From a candidate division KSB1 bacterium (GTDB lineage: Bacteria; Zhuqueibacterota; Zhuqueibacteria; Oleimicrobiales; Geothermoviventaceae): 41,164 nt of DNA. The position numbers and the translations under genes are program-made. The stretch's first letter is position 1. Every line of letters starts with the position of its first letter. Shown here one piece after another: positions 1-11,546 of this stretch. The notes below the pieces were generated by a model, which was not told the origin of the DNA, did no database searches, and saw only the letters and a program-made list of their open reading frames with translations. Location: positions 23,330-64,493 of the forward strand of contig JAPDPT010000011.1 of NCBI GenBank assembly GCA_034506315.1, given 5' to 3'.

Positions 1-547
1 CGGGAATGGCCAGGCGGAAGTCGATCCGGAAGCGTGTGGACATGTTGAGCCAGGAATGGCAAACGTTGTTGCCGTCGCCTATCCAGGCCAGAGCGAAATC
101 TTCCCTCCGCCCCAGATGTTCCTCAATGGTGAACAGGTCCGACAGAACCTGGCACGGATGGAGGAGATCGCTGAGGCCGTTGATTACCGGGACGGACGCG
201 TGGGTTGCCAAGTCCACGACGTCTTGGTGGGCAAAGACACGTGCCATGATGCCATCGCAGTAGCGGCTGAGGACGCGCGCCACATCGGCCGTGCTCTCGC
301 GCTTGCCCATCTGAAGGTCGCTCGGGGCAAGGTACAGGGCGTGCCCCCCGAGCTGAAGCATCCCGACCTCGAACGACACGCGCGTGCGCGCCGATGGTTT
401 TTGGAAGATCATTGCCAGAATCTTGCCCTTCAGGAGCGGATGGGGCTGCCGAGCCCGTGTCTTCGCCTTCAAGTCCCGGCTCAGTTCGTAGATGTGCTCG
501 ATCTCTTCCCGTGTGAGGTCAGTGACGGCCAAAAAGTCTCTCTTCAA
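1..547 (-). CDS. argF: Ornithine carbamoyltransferase (partial, cut by window edge)
   Basis: Transfers the carbamoyl group of carbamoyl phosphate to ornithine, giving citrulline in arginine synthesis. About 182 N-terminal residues are present; the C-terminal ornithine-binding half lies outside the window. Visible motifs are the carbamoyl-phosphate loop FQKPSARTR (residues 48-56; the usual form is S-T-R-T-R, so Ala replaces the first Thr), the HPCQ motif (130-133), and GDGNNVCHSW (157-166), which starts the second domain and is typical of OTC rather than aspartate carbamoyltransferase. The start is TTG at 547, chosen because GGAAAGGAG lies just upstream and the protein then begins as the family does. 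It follows hslU by 16 bases and is probably the last visible member of the same operon. No other arginine gene is in the window. Confidence 0.93.
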   Translation of the reverse strand, partial: MKRDFLAVTDLTREEIEHIYELSRDLKAKTRARQPHPLLKGKILAMIFQKPSARTRVSFEVGMLQLGGHALYLAPSDLQMGKRESTADVARVLSRYCDGIMARVFAHQDVVDLATHASVPVINGLSDLLHPCQVLSDLFTIEEHLGRREDFALAWIGDGNNVCHSWLNMSTRFRIDFRLAIP

Positions 548-563
548 CGGGCTCTCCTTTCCG

Positions 564-2024
564 TTACAGGATGTACCGGCTCAGATCTTCGTCTTCCACG
601 ATCTGCTTGAAGACCTTACGGACCTTGCGGCGGTCGATCACGACCTTCTTGCGCTTGAGATTCGGTGCTCTGAACAGGAGGTCCTCCAGGAGGGTCGTCA
701 TCACGGTGTGCAGGCGGCGCGCGCCGATGTCCTCAGCCCGCTCGTTCACCTCACTGGCGGTTTTGGCGATCTCCCGAATGGCGCTGTCGGTGAAGTGCAC
801 CTCGATGCCCTCCGTGGCCAAAAGCGCCTTGTACTGCTTGATAAGGGCGTTTTCGGGCTCGGTGAGGATGCGGACGAAGTCGTCTGCCGTCAGTGGCTGG
901 AGCTCCACTCGGATTGGGAAGCGACCCTGGAGCTCCGGGATTAGGTCCGAAGGTTTGGCGTTGTGGAAGGCGCCAGCGGCGATGAACAGGATGTGGTCGG
1001 TGCGCACCATCCCGTACTTGGTCATCACGCTGCAGCCCTCGACGATGGGCAGGAGATCGCGCTGCACCCCCTCGCGGGAGACGTCGGGCCCCACGCCGCC
1101 GTCGGTGGTGATGAGCTTGTCGATCTCGTCCAGGAAGACGATGCCCGACTGCTCGACGCGCTGGATGGCCTCGCGCACCACCTCGTCCATGTCCACCAGC
1201 TTCTGTGATTCTTCCTGCACGAGGTAGCGGCGCGCCTCCTGGATGGTCATGCGGCGGCGCTTGGTGCGGCGGGGGAAAACGGACTCCAGGACCTCGTCGA
1301 AGTTGATGCCGAGCTCCTCTACGCCCATCGGGGTGACCACCTGCATCACCGGTTGGGTCTCGACGGGCACCTCGAGCTCCACGTAGCAATCGTCGAGCTC
1401 ACCGGAGAGCAGCCTCTCGCGCAGCTTGGCGCGTTTGCGAAGCCAGCGCTCCCGGCGTTCGTCGCGACTGCCCTCCTCGGCCACTGCCCGTCTCTGCCGC
1501 CGCTTGGGGGGAGGCAAGAGGATATTGAGCAGACGCTGGGTGGCCATGGATTCGGCGATCGGGCGCACTTCCTCCATCCGCTCCATCCGCACCATGTTGA
1601 CGGCGATGTCGGTGAGATCGCGGATGATGGACTCCACGTCGCGCCCCACGTAGCCCACCTCGGTGTACTTGGAAGCCTCTACCTTGATGAAGGGGGCATT
1701 GGCCAGACGGGCCAGGCGTCGGGCGATCTCCGTCTTTCCCACGCCCGTGGGCCCAATGAGGATGATGTTATTGGGCATGATCTCTTCCCGCAGGCCCTCG
1801 GGCACTTGCAGGCGCCGCCAACGGTTGCGCAGGGCGATGGCCACCGATTTTTTCGCCTTTTCCTGGCCGACGACGTACTTGTCCAGCTCGCGCACGATCT
1901 CTTCCGGGGTCAGATCCCGGATGCGGCGCGAGCGGTCCTCCCCCCGGCGCACGGGACTGAGTTGATCCGCCCCCGCCAGCTCCTCGAGATGTTCCTCAAA
2001 GTTTCTCAATGGTGAAGTTCCCAT
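564..2024 (-). CDS. hslU: HslU, ATPase subunit of the HslUV protease
   Basis: AAA+ unfoldase that feeds proteins into the HslV peptidase chamber in the cytoplasm. From the ATG at 2024 the protein has 486 residues: Walker A GPTGVGKT at 91-98, the pore loop GYVG at 124-127, a Walker B segment [10 protein letters not shown] in the second half of the AAA domain after the inserted I domain, and the C-terminal tail DLSRYIL, which in this family inserts between HslV subunits. The conserved core ([17 protein letters not shown]) begins only at about residue 38, so the N-terminus is roughly 35 residues longer than usual. None of the possible starts (TTG 2051, ATG 2024, TTG 2006, GTG 1955) has a convincing ribosome site, and the true protein may be shorter. 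All but the GTG overlap the end of hslV, which suggests coupled translation. Confidence 0.95.
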   Translation of the reverse strand: MGTSPLRNFEEHLEELAGADQLSPVRRGEDRSRRIRDLTPEEIVRELDKYVVGQEKAKKSVAIALRNRWRRLQVPEGLREEIMPNNIILIGPTGVGKTEIARRLARLANAPFIKVEASKYTEVGYVGRDVESIIRDLTDIAVNMVRMERMEEVRPIAESMATQRLLNILLPPPKRRQRRAVAEEGSRDERRERWLRKRAKLRERLLSGELDDCYVELEVPVETQPVMQVVTPMGVEELGINFDEVLESVFPRRTKRRRMTIQEARRYLVQEESQKLVDMDEVVREAIQRVEQSGIVFLDEIDKLITTDGGVGPDVSREGVQRDLLPIVEGCSVMTKYGMVRTDHILFIAAGAFHNAKPSDLIPELQGRFPIRVELQPLTADDFVRILTEPENALIKQYKALLATEGIEVHFTDSAIREIAKTASEVNERAEDIGARRLHTVMTTLLEDLLFRAPNLKRKKVVIDRRKVRKVFKQIVEDEDLSRYIL

Positions 2025-2535
2025 TGGTGTAGATGCAGATGCCAGCTGCAATTTCTAAGGCTTCCCGTACGATCTCCTCGGCGCTCAGGTTGGTGTGGCG
2101 CAGGAGGGCGCGCGCAGCCGCTGTGGCATAGCCGCCTCCCGTACCGATGGCCACGATCTCATCGTCCGGCTCCAGAACGTCGCCGTTGCCCGAGATGAGA
2201 TAGGTCTTCTCCCGGTCCATCACGATGAGCTGGGCTTCCAGGCGGCGGAGGTAGCGGTCCGTGCGCCAATCCTTGGCCAGCTCCACGGCCGCACGGCCCA
2301 GATTGCCCTTGTACTGCTCCAGCTTCTCCTCGAAGCGCTCGAACAGGGTGAAGGCGTCGGCGGCCGAGCCAGCGAAACCGGCCAGCACGCGGCCCTCGTA
2401 CACTTTCCGCACCTTCCGGGCCCCGTGCTTCACGATCGTCTCGCCGTAGGTCACCTGGCCATCGCCGCCGAGGGCCACGTGGCCATCCCTCCGAACACCG
2501 ATAATGGTCGTCGCGTGAAAGGGGACCTTCCTCAT
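1996..2535 (-). CDS. hslV: HslV, peptidase subunit of the HslUV protease
   Basis: Threonine peptidase related to the proteasome beta subunit; forms a double hexamer capped by HslU. The protein has 179 residues. The catalytic threonine is in [11 protein letters not shown], so T9 would become the N-terminus after removal of an eight-residue propeptide (MRKVPFHA). E. coli HslV loses only its Met, but longer propeptides occur in other phyla. [23 protein letters not shown] and the terminal GICIYTN..FTIEKL match the family. The ATG at 2535 was chosen over an upstream GTG (2553) because GTGAGG lies six bases before it. The 3' end overlaps the hslU reading frame. Confidence 0.96.
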   Translation of the reverse strand: MRKVPFHATTIIGVRRDGHVALGGDGQVTYGETIVKHGARKVRKVYEGRVLAGFAGSAADAFTLFERFEEKLEQYKGNLGRAAVELAKDWRTDRYLRRLEAQLIVMDREKTYLISGNGDVLEPDDEIVAIGTGGGYATAAARALLRHTNLSAEEIVREALEIAAGICIYTNGNFTIEKL

Positions 2536-2587
2536 AGTCAACCTCACAACCACCTCACCCCGTGGGAAGGGCTGCTGCTTACTCGGT

Positions 2588-4051
2588 TCAAAGACCTCGC
2601 CGCAGGCGTGCCACCGGGATGTTCATCTGCTCCCGGTACTTCGCCACGGTGCGGCGGGCCACATTGAGCCCCTCCTTCTTGAGGAGGTCGGCGATCTCCT
2701 GGTCGCTCAGGGGACGCCGCTTGTCCTCCTCCTCGATGATCTGCCGAATTCTCTGCTTGATCGTCTTGTTGGAGACCTCCTCGCCGTCGTCGCTCCGCAA
2801 GCCTTCACTGAAGAAGTATTTCAGCTCGAAGATTCCCCAGTCGGTTTGCACGTACTTGCCGCTGGTCACCCGGCTTACGGTGGAGATGTCCATCCCGATG
2901 TCGTCCGCAATATCCTTGAGCACCATCGGTTTCAGGTACTCCGGCCCGTTCTCGAAGAAGTCGCGTTGCCGGCGTACGATCGCTTCCATCACCCGCAGGA
3001 TCGTGGCGCGTCTCTGATGGATGGAATTGATGAGCCAGCGTGCCGACTCCAGGCGTTTGCGGATGTACTCGCGGGCCTCGCGCGAGCTCTTGCTTTTGTC
3101 CAGCAGAAGCTTCCGGTACTGCTGGTTGATGCGGAGGTTGGGGATGTTCCAGTCGTTGAGCGTGACCTTGAACTCCCCGTCTTCCTTGGTGACCGTCAGA
3201 TCCGGGATCACGTACTGGCTTTCAATGGAGACGTAGCCTTCGCCCGGCTTGGGATTCAGCTTGCGGATGTGCTCCAGAGCCTCCCCAATTCTCTCGACCG
3301 GAACCCCCAGCTTCTTGGCCAGCTTCTCGAAGCGCCGGTTCACGAGGTCGTCGAAGTGATTGCGCAGGATCTCGACGGCCAGTTCGTCCCGATTGGGCTT
3401 CTCCATCAACTGGATCAGCAGACATTCCTGGAGGTTCCGCGCGGCAATGCCCGGCGGGTCGAAATGCTGGATCACCTCCAGCACCCTCTCCACCACTTCA
3501 GGATCGACACCCAAGGCTTCGGCGATGCTTTCCACATCCATGGTGAGGTAACCGGAGGCGTTGAGGTTCCAGATGATGTACTCGCCCACCAGTCGTTCGG
3601 TCTCGTTAAGGGGCGAAAGACGCAATTGCTCCAGGAGGTGATCGGTCAGGGTCTCCTGCTGGACTTCCGGGCGTTCGAATTCTTCGGTATCCTTTTCGCG
3701 CGGAATGTATGGCTGATAGTTGTCGATATCGTTGAGGATCTCTTCCCAGTCGACCTCGTCGGCCGGAGGTTCTTCGGTGAGCTCAGGAACCGTCTCCTGT
3801 TCCTCCTCTTCCTCCTCCTGCTCCTCCTCCACTTCCAGCTGGGGAACAGGCTCCTCCTCGAGGGTCGCCTCCATCTCCTCGGCTTCTTCCATCTCCTGAT
3901 CCGTGTCCAGCTCGAGGAGCGGATTCGTCTCGAGCTCGAGGCGAATTTTCTGCTCCAGCGCCATGAGGGGCAACTGCAGCAGCGTGGAGAGGAGTACCTG
4001 TTGCGGCGATTGCTTCTGCTGGAGCTGGAGCCTCTGAGATAATCCTACCAT
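2588..4051 (-). CDS. rpoN: RNA polymerase sigma-54 factor
   Basis: Sigma factor that recognises -24/-12 promoters and needs an AAA+ enhancer-binding protein to open them. The protein has 487 residues, the usual length. The glutamine/leucine-rich activator-contact region I covers residues 1-50 ([21 protein letters not shown]..). A very acidic region II follows, about residues 50-110, with long Glu runs. The core-binding and DNA-binding domains come next, and the signature RpoN box [10 protein letters not shown] is at 465-474. The ATG at 4051 has GGTGAGG just upstream. It lies between lptB and hslV; rpoN next to lptB is a widespread arrangement. No enhancer-binding protein is encoded in this window. 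Confidence 0.97.
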   Translation of the reverse strand: MVGLSQRLQLQQKQSPQQVLLSTLLQLPLMALEQKIRLELETNPLLELDTDQEMEEAEEMEATLEEEPVPQLEVEEEQEEEEEEQETVPELTEEPPADEVDWEEILNDIDNYQPYIPREKDTEEFERPEVQQETLTDHLLEQLRLSPLNETERLVGEYIIWNLNASGYLTMDVESIAEALGVDPEVVERVLEVIQHFDPPGIAARNLQECLLIQLMEKPNRDELAVEILRNHFDDLVNRRFEKLAKKLGVPVERIGEALEHIRKLNPKPGEGYVSIESQYVIPDLTVTKEDGEFKVTLNDWNIPNLRINQQYRKLLLDKSKSSREAREYIRKRLESARWLINSIHQRRATILRVMEAIVRRQRDFFENGPEYLKPMVLKDIADDIGMDISTVSRVTSGKYVQTDWGIFELKYFFSEGLRSDDGEEVSNKTIKQRIRQIIEEEDKRRPLSDQEIADLLKKEGLNVARRTVAKYREQMNIPVARLRRGL

Positions 4052-4148
4052 AACCTCACCGCCCTCCTAACCAATCAGGTCCTGACCCTATCTCCCTCCT
4101 TGGACGTACGCACCGATTAGCCTGCGAAGCCGAACTTCCCGGGTCCGA

Positions 4149-4940
4149 TCAGCGGTCGAGCCGGAAACGATCGCCCAAGTAGAGGCGTCTGGCGTCCGGG
4201 TCATTGGCCAGAAACTCCGACGTCCCTTCCTTCAAGACCACCCCCTCGTAGAGCAAGTAGGCTCGGTCCGTAATCGACAGCGTCTCGTGCACATTATGGT
4301 CGGTAATGAGAACGCCGATGCCGCGGCGCTTCAGGTCGCGGACGATCTGCTGGATGTCCTCCACGGCAATGGGATCGACTCCAGCGAAAGGTTCATCGAG
4401 AAGCATGAAGCGAGGGCGCGTGACCAGCGAGCGGGCGATCTCGACGCGCCGCCTTTCGCCTCCCGAAAGATTGTACGCCTTGCTCTTGGCCAGATGCGCC
4501 ACGTTCAGTTCTTCGAGCAGCCTTTGCAGTCTCTCCCGCCGCTCCTCCCGACCGAGCGGCAGGGTCTCAAGGATGGCCATCAGATTCTCTTCCACCGTTA
4601 GCCCGCGAAAGATGCTCGGTTCCTGCGAAAGGTAGCCGATCCCGAGGCGAGCCCGTTTGTACATGGGCAGGTCTGTGATGTCCCGGTCGTTGAGGTAGAT
4701 GCGCCCCGCGGTCGGCCGAATCAGCCCGGTGATCATGTAGAATGTGGTGGTCTTACCGGCGCCGTTCGGCCCCAGCAGTCCCACAATCTCACCCTGCCGG
4801 ACCAGCAGGTCCACCTGATTCACGACCCGGCGCTTGCCGTAGACCTTGGTGAGGCCTTCGGCCCGCAGAACGGCCCGCCCGTCGTAGGTCTCCAGCTCCG
4901 AAGAGCGAACCTGAGGTTCAGCCGCCTGCACAGCCGTCAT
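4149..4940 (-). CDS. lptB: LptB, ATPase of the LPS export ABC transporter
   Basis: Cytoplasmic ATPase that with LptF and LptG pulls LPS from the inner membrane into the LptC-LptA bridge. From the ATG at 4940 there are 263 residues: Walker A GPNGAGKT 57-64, Q-loop SQEP 105-108, signature LSGGE 158-162, Walker B FMLLDEP 178-184, switch His at 215 in ITDHN. This is a full set of ABC motifs. There are about 20 extra N-terminal residues compared with E. coli LptB. The sequence AGGAG lies five bases before this ATG; an in-frame GTG at 4946 overlaps the stop of the lptA-like gene by four bases and is the alternative start. LptF and LptG are not in the window. Confidence 0.95.
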   Translation of the reverse strand: MTAVQAAEPQVRSSELETYDGRAVLRAEGLTKVYGKRRVVNQVDLLVRQGEIVGLLGPNGAGKTTTFYMITGLIRPTAGRIYLNDRDITDLPMYKRARLGIGYLSQEPSIFRGLTVEENLMAILETLPLGREERRERLQRLLEELNVAHLAKSKAYNLSGGERRRVEIARSLVTRPRFMLLDEPFAGVDPIAVEDIQQIVRDLKRRGIGVLITDHNVHETLSITDRAYLLYEGVVLKEGTSEFLANDPDARRLYLGDRFRLDR

Positions 4941-4942
4941 CG

Positions 4943-6082
4943 TCACTCCTGAATCGGTAGGGGTTTCCTGCCCGGGGTCATTTCTGTCTGCGCGAACCGC
5001 ACGATACGCTCAGGGTAATACCTGCCCTCGGCCGCCTCGGGGACACCGCGCACCTCCATGCTCTGCACCCGTCCTCCCCGCACCCAGAGGACGATCTCGT
5101 CGCCCAGAACCCAGTTCGCCCCTTTGGGCTCGGATCTCTCAAACACGTAGTAAAGTCCTGTGGCCCTCCCTCTCACCTCGACTCTTCGGGGCTCCCCCTC
5201 GGCGAAAAAGACCGCGATCGTGTCGCCTTCCACGTGATTGCGGCGCGTGCCCGGGGCCAGGGTGTCCGCTTCGCTCGTTACCCTTGCCCTACCCCACACG
5301 TGCACCTGGCGCAGGGAGTCGCCGACAAAGCGCCACTCCATTTCTTGGCCCGTAACCTTCTCCCAGCGACGCCATGTGGAGGGCTGGCCACGCAACACGG
5401 CGGTCTCCGAGGAACGGAAGTAGCGGAGCGTGTCGCAGGTCGCCCAGGACGAGCCCTGCTCAATCCGGACCTCGCCTATCGCCTCGAAAATCCGGGAGTC
5501 CTCGAACCAGCGCACGCGACGTCCGGTCAGGACGAAAACCGTCCGGCCTGCGGAATCCTCCTGGGCCAGCCGCGGATGGCCCCATCCCTCGGCCAATCCG
5601 GACACGCGATGGTAGACAACGGTATCGGCCCGGAGGACGGCTCGGGTCCGCCGATGGCGGAGCTCGACCTCCCCGCTGGCTCGGGCGATCTCCGGGATCT
5701 CCTGGTAATGGAGCTTCTCTGCCCTCAGGAACCGCACGCTGTCCTCGACCAGGACGCGCCCCTCCGCCCATTCTTCCCGCGACCCCGCCAGGTAGGTGAC
5801 CCGGTCGGCCCGCAGGAGGAGGTCGCCGCGCGAAAACTGGACATCCCCCAGGAAAACCACGCGGCCTTCCTCCACGAACTGGACGGCGCGATCACAGCGC
5901 ATCCACGCATCGCCCTGACGGAAGAGGACATTCCCGTCCAGCCGTCGCAAAGTCCCGCTGGCTACCCGCTCACCCACCAGCTGGTCTGCGTGGACAAGCT
6001 CCAGCCTCTCCGCCTCGGGTTGGGCCAAGGCGAAAACCGGGCTGATCAGCAGAAACCCAAGGGCTTTTGCGCCCAGCCTCAT
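4943..6082 (-). CDS. lptA: LptA/OstA-like periplasmic LPS-transport protein
   Basis: A 379-residue protein with a signal peptide (hydrophobic core [12 protein letters not shown], cleavage probably after residue 20), followed by a long series of beta-strand repeats such as [18 protein letters not shown] and [18 protein letters not shown]. This is the pattern of OstA/LptA beta-jellyroll proteins, which form the periplasmic path for LPS. It is about twice the length of E. coli LptA (185 residues), so it may span more of the bridge or combine an LptA part with another OstA-like domain. The ATG at 6082 overlaps the stop of the upstream lptC-like gene by four bases (ATGA). It sits between lptC and lptB, which fixes the assignment more firmly than the sequence alone does. 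Confidence 0.82.
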   Translation of the reverse strand: MRLGAKALGFLLISPVFALAQPEAERLELVHADQLVGERVASGTLRRLDGNVLFRQGDAWMRCDRAVQFVEEGRVVFLGDVQFSRGDLLLRADRVTYLAGSREEWAEGRVLVEDSVRFLRAEKLHYQEIPEIARASGEVELRHRRTRAVLRADTVVYHRVSGLAEGWGHPRLAQEDSAGRTVFVLTGRRVRWFEDSRIFEAIGEVRIEQGSSWATCDTLRYFRSSETAVLRGQPSTWRRWEKVTGQEMEWRFVGDSLRQVHVWGRARVTSEADTLAPGTRRNHVEGDTIAVFFAEGEPRRVEVRGRATGLYYVFERSEPKGANWVLGDEIVLWVRGGRVQSMEVRGVPEAAEGRYYPERIVRFAQTEMTPGRKPLPIQE

Positions 6083-6699
6083 CGTCCCGAATCCGCCCGT
6101 CGCTCGGACCGTTCCAGAGCCTCCCAATCCACGCGCTTCTTCGAAACCCCGCGCGGACTCAGAATCCGCCAGTGGGAAAGATCGGCGTCGGACTCGAAGC
6201 CTACGCCGCGCAGGGTGTCCCCTGCCGCCGTGGTGATTTCTACCTCCACCTCGGATCGGACCTTGGCCTCCGCCGGCGACCAACGGAGGTGTTCGGTCCG
6301 AAGGGTAACTCCGCTATCGGACACCACTACCACGTTCCCAAACGCTTGCACCGTGTTCCCATCTTCCATCAGCAGGGCGCTATCGGCGCGCGCCCGGCTG
6401 GCGTGTCGCCCCTGCCGGTCGTAGAAATCCGCCTCCACCCCGCCGGAACATGTGTAAACACGGTCCTTCGGCCAGTGGAGCATATGGACGTAGCGGATCA
6501 CCGCCCGCGGCTGCCCGTTCTCCGTGACTTCAACAATCGAGTCCCACCCCTCCTGGTCCGGAAGGCGGTCTAGCTCCGCCTGGTCCACCGTTGCCGACGG
6601 CGTACGGCTACAGCCGGCCAGGAGAGCCGCCGCGAAAAGGACCGCGTGCCACCTCCCTCCCAAGCTCCCTAAGCTCCAGGTTCTGCGGGTGCGCCTCAT
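6079..6699 (-). CDS. lptC: LptC-like LPS export lipoprotein
   Basis: A 206-residue protein with basic N-terminal residues, a short hydrophobic stretch and a lipobox LLAGC (Cys30), so it is predicted to be a lipoprotein. E. coli LptC is instead held by a membrane helix; lipoprotein LptC forms are known in Bacteroidota and relatives. The rest shows the alternating strand pattern of the LptC/OstA fold (for example FYDRQGRHASRARADSALL, then VEVEITTAAGDTLRGVGFE). Its place between kdsD and the lptA-like gene is the classic one. The ATG at 6699 has GAGG four bases upstream and lies five bases after the kdsD stop. LptC normally docks LptA on the inner-membrane LptBFG complex. Confidence 0.8.
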   Translation of the reverse strand: MRRTRRTWSLGSLGGRWHAVLFAAALLAGCSRTPSATVDQAELDRLPDQEGWDSIVEVTENGQPRAVIRYVHMLHWPKDRVYTCSGGVEADFYDRQGRHASRARADSALLMEDGNTVQAFGNVVVVSDSGVTLRTEHLRWSPAEAKVRSEVEVEITTAAGDTLRGVGFESDADLSHWRILSPRGVSKKRVDWEALERSERRADSGR

Positions 6700-6704
6700 T
6701 GGCC

Positions 6705-7736
6705 TCAGCTCAGGCCTGCTTCGAGCAGGTCGTGGAGATGAATCATCCCCACGGGGCGACGATCCCCATCGATCACGATTACCTGGAGGATGTTGAATTC
6801 CTCCATGAGGCGCAGCGCCTCCACCGCCATCGAGCCTACTTCCACCACCTTGGGCCTGGTGGTCATTACGTCCTTAGCCCGCAGGTCCCAGATATCCTTG
6901 CGGCGCTGGAGGAGGCGACGGAGATCGCCGTCCGTGATAATGCCGGCCAGACGCCCATCTCCGTCGACCACGCAGGTAGCTCCAAACCGTTTGCGGGCGA
7001 TCTCGAAGATCGCTTCTTCGAGGGAGGCCTCCAGACCCACCCGGGGCACGGCATCGTTGGTGAACATCACGTCCTCTACCCTCAGGTTGAGCTGACGACC
7101 AAGACTGCCGCCCGGGTGCAGGAGCGCAAAGTCCTCTGGGCGCACTCCCCTCCGCTGCAGGAGGGCCACGGCAAGGGCGTCTCCCATCGCCAGGGCCGCT
7201 GTGGAGCTTGCGGTGGGCGCGAGGTTAAAGGGGCAGGCCTCCTCCTCCACGCTCACGTCCAGCACTACGTCGCTCTTCAGAGCCAGTGCCGAGCGGAGAT
7301 TCCCCGTCAGGGTGATGATCGGGACCCCAATCTTTTTCAGGATGGGGATGAGCCGGGTGAGCTCGTCGGTGTTGCCACTCTTGGAGACGCAGACGACCAC
7401 ATCGTCCTTCATGACCACCCCGATATCCCCGTGCATCCCCTCCGACGGGTGGAGGTAATAGGCAGCGGTGCCCGTGCTGGCAAGGGTCGAGGCGATCTTA
7501 CGCGCCACGATCCCCGACTTTCCGATGCCCGTAACGATGACGCGCCCCTTGCAGTGGTAGAGCAGGTCGAGCGCCTTCAGGAAGGGCCCGCCCAGGCGGT
7601 CGCACAGCCGTTCCACCGCTCGGGCTTCGACCATCAGAACGCGACGGGCGATCTCCAAGAGCGCTTCCCCTGCCCACTCCCCATGACCGGGGCGGGAAGC
7701 TACCTCCGTCGCTTTCCCTTTGCTCTCCAAGGCCAA
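6705..7736 (-). CDS. kdsD: Arabinose-5-phosphate isomerase
   Basis: Converts ribulose 5-phosphate to arabinose 5-phosphate, the first step towards Kdo. The protein has 343 residues: an N-terminal SIS sugar-isomerase domain with TGIGKSG (69-75), LHPSEGMHGD (95-104) and SKSGNTDE (118-125), then two CBS domains starting near VEDVMFTNDAVP and AKDVMTTRPKVV. The family's usual length is about 325. The TTG start at 7736 is supported by CGGGAG five bases upstream; no ATG near this point keeps the whole SIS domain. It starts 21 bases after kdsA. A paralogue such as GutQ has the same fold, but the kdsA/kdsB/lpt context points to KdsD. Confidence 0.94.
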   Translation of the reverse strand: MALESKGKATEVASRPGHGEWAGEALLEIARRVLMVEARAVERLCDRLGGPFLKALDLLYHCKGRVIVTGIGKSGIVARKIASTLASTGTAAYYLHPSEGMHGDIGVVMKDDVVVCVSKSGNTDELTRLIPILKKIGVPIITLTGNLRSALALKSDVVLDVSVEEEACPFNLAPTASSTAALAMGDALAVALLQRRGVRPEDFALLHPGGSLGRQLNLRVEDVMFTNDAVPRVGLEASLEEAIFEIARKRFGATCVVDGDGRLAGIITDGDLRRLLQRRKDIWDLRAKDVMTTRPKVVEVGSMAVEALRLMEEFNILQVIVIDGDRRPVGMIHLHDLLEAGLS

Positions 7737-7757
7737 CTCAACTCCCGATTGGAGGAT

Positions 7758-8591
7758 CTACAGGATTCCGTACCGGCGAACCACCGCGTGAAGGTCGACC
7801 AACTGCCGCAACAGGTCCTCCAGCCGATCCAGGGGCCACATGCTCGAGGCGTCGCAGAGGGCCTCGGCGCAATTGGGATGCGTTTCGATGAACACGGCGT
7901 CAACGCCGGCCGCCACCGCGGCGCGAGCGATCGGGGGAACGAACTCGGGGCTTCCGCCGCGAGGGTCCGCCGACGGCACACCGTAGTTCCGCACTGCGTG
8001 AGTGGCGTCCATCACCACCGGATAGCCGAAGCCCCTCATGATCGCCAGGGATCGGATATCCACAACCAGATTCCGGTATCCGAAGAAGGAACCCCGTTCG
8101 GTGAGCAGGATCTGGTCGTTTCCCTGGCTGCGGATCTTGCCGATCACTTTCTCCATGTCCCTGGGGTCAAGGAACTGCCCCTTCTTGACGTTCACGGGTT
8201 TGCCCGTACGGGCGACCGCTACCGCCAGGCTTGTCTGCATGGAGAGGTAAGCCGGGATCTGCAGGATGTCCAGAACCTCGGCAGCCGGCGCTGCCTGCCA
8301 CGACTCGTGAACATCGGACAGCACCGGCACCCCAACCTCCCTCTTCACCCGCTCCAGAATCCTCAGGCCCTCCTCCAAACCCGGACCCTGGTAGTATTCC
8401 ACCGAGGAACGATTGTCTTTGAGGAACGAGGACTTGTAGACGAACGGCATTCCCACCCGTTCGGCGACACCCCGGATGCTCTCCGCCGCGCGAAGGGCCA
8501 AGTCCTCCGATTCGATCACGCAGGGACCGGCGATCAGGACCAACTGGCCGTCACCGATCCGGACTGTGCCCGCTTGGACTGTTTTCACCAT
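7758..8591 (-). CDS. kdsA: 3-deoxy-8-phosphooctulonate synthase (Kdo-8-P synthase)
   Basis: Condenses arabinose 5-phosphate with phosphoenolpyruvate to Kdo 8-phosphate. The protein has 277 residues in one TIM barrel, with KSSFLKDNRSS, KKGQFLDP, TERGSFFGYRNLVVD and DATHAVR all conserved. The N-terminal motif reads IAGPCVIESE with Cys at residue 24. In this family a Cys here marks the metal-dependent class (as in Aquifex), while an Asn marks the metal-free class (as in E. coli). The other expected ligands, His in ATHAVR, Glu in FIETHPN and Asp in CDASSMWPL, are also present. The ATG at 8591 is directly preceded by an in-frame TTG (8594) that has better spacing to GGAG, so either may be used. 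Confidence 0.96.
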   Translation of the reverse strand: MVKTVQAGTVRIGDGQLVLIAGPCVIESEDLALRAAESIRGVAERVGMPFVYKSSFLKDNRSSVEYYQGPGLEEGLRILERVKREVGVPVLSDVHESWQAAPAAEVLDILQIPAYLSMQTSLAVAVARTGKPVNVKKGQFLDPRDMEKVIGKIRSQGNDQILLTERGSFFGYRNLVVDIRSLAIMRGFGYPVVMDATHAVRNYGVPSADPRGGSPEFVPPIARAAVAAGVDAVFIETHPNCAEALCDASSMWPLDRLEDLLRQLVDLHAVVRRYGIL

Positions 8592-8641
8592 CAATGCGTG
8601 GCTCCTACGATTGCCGCCGCTGGGATCACCGCTCCTTCCGG

Positions 8642-11090
<2,449 letters not shown>

Positions 11091-11094
11091 CTTC

Positions 11095-11382
11095 CTACCC
11101 AATGACCTTGGGGACGCTGAAAAAGCCCAGCTTCTTGGCTGGAGCATTCCTCAGCGCCTCTTCCTGGGTCAAGCCGGGTCGCACCGCGTCCTCGCGCATC
11201 ACATTGGCCAGCTCGACGACATGCGTGGTCGGCGGTACATTCTCCAGATCGAGCTCTTTGATCTTCTCCACGTACTCCACAATCTTGGCCAGCTGCTCCG
11301 CAATCTGTACCTTCTCCTCCTCCGTGAAGCTGAGCTTGGCCAGGCGTGCGATCCGGTCCACTTCCTCCAGACTGATGGGCAC
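11095..11382 (-). CDS. gatC: Asp-tRNA(Asn)/Glu-tRNA(Gln) amidotransferase subunit C
   Basis: Small subunit of the GatCAB enzyme that amidates mischarged Glu-tRNA(Gln) or Asp-tRNA(Asn). From the GTG at 11382 it has 95 residues, the normal GatC length, beginning VPISLEEVDRIARLAKLSF and ending in the conserved LRNAPAKKLGFFSVPKVIG region. GGGAGG lies seven bases before this GTG. The upstream ATG at 11415 has no ribosome site and directly follows a terminator-like hairpin with five T, so it is unlikely to be used. gatA and gatB are not in the window. This is the first gene of the kds/lpt operon. Confidence 0.94.
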   Translation of the reverse strand: MPISLEEVDRIARLAKLSFTEEEKVQIAEQLAKIVEYVEKIKELDLENVPPTTHVVELANVMREDAVRPGLTQEEALRNAPAKKLGFFSVPKVIG

Positions 11383-11417
11383 CGACTCCCCTCCCTCGCT
11401 CTGTGTGTTTGGCATAG

Positions 11418-11440
11418 AAAAAGGCCCCGCCCGGGCCCTA
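11418..11440 (-). terminator. Terminator-like hairpin in the gatC leader (possible attenuator)
   Basis: On the minus strand GGCCC-GGGCG-GGGCC forms a five-pair all-GC stem (11437-11423) with a five-base loop, extendable by one G-U and one A-U pair, and is followed at once by five T (11422-11418). It lies between the promoter at 11472-11500 and the gatC start at 11382, so it would stop or pause transcription before the first gene. It may be an attenuator, or only a GC-rich accident in a GC-rich genome. Confidence 0.45.
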
Positions 11441-11471
11441 ACTGCCACGCATCTTCCCGCATTCCAGGACT

Positions 11472-11500
11472 AATTTAAGCCATCACCCCCTGATTGTCAA
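11472..11500 (-). promoter_or_regulatory. Promoter of the gatC-kdsB-pyrG-kdsA-kdsD-lptCAB operon
   Basis: On the minus strand a consensus -35 box TTGACA (11500-11495), a spacer of exactly 17 bases and a -10 box TAAATT (11477-11472). Transcription would start near 11465, about 80 bases before the gatC GTG. There is no other promoter of this quality in the next 11 kb, and the genes downstream are tightly packed. Confidence 0.7.
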
Positions 11501-11546
11501 GGTCAATTCCCCCAATGGTATAGTTTTTGTAAGAGCTCCAGCCCCC

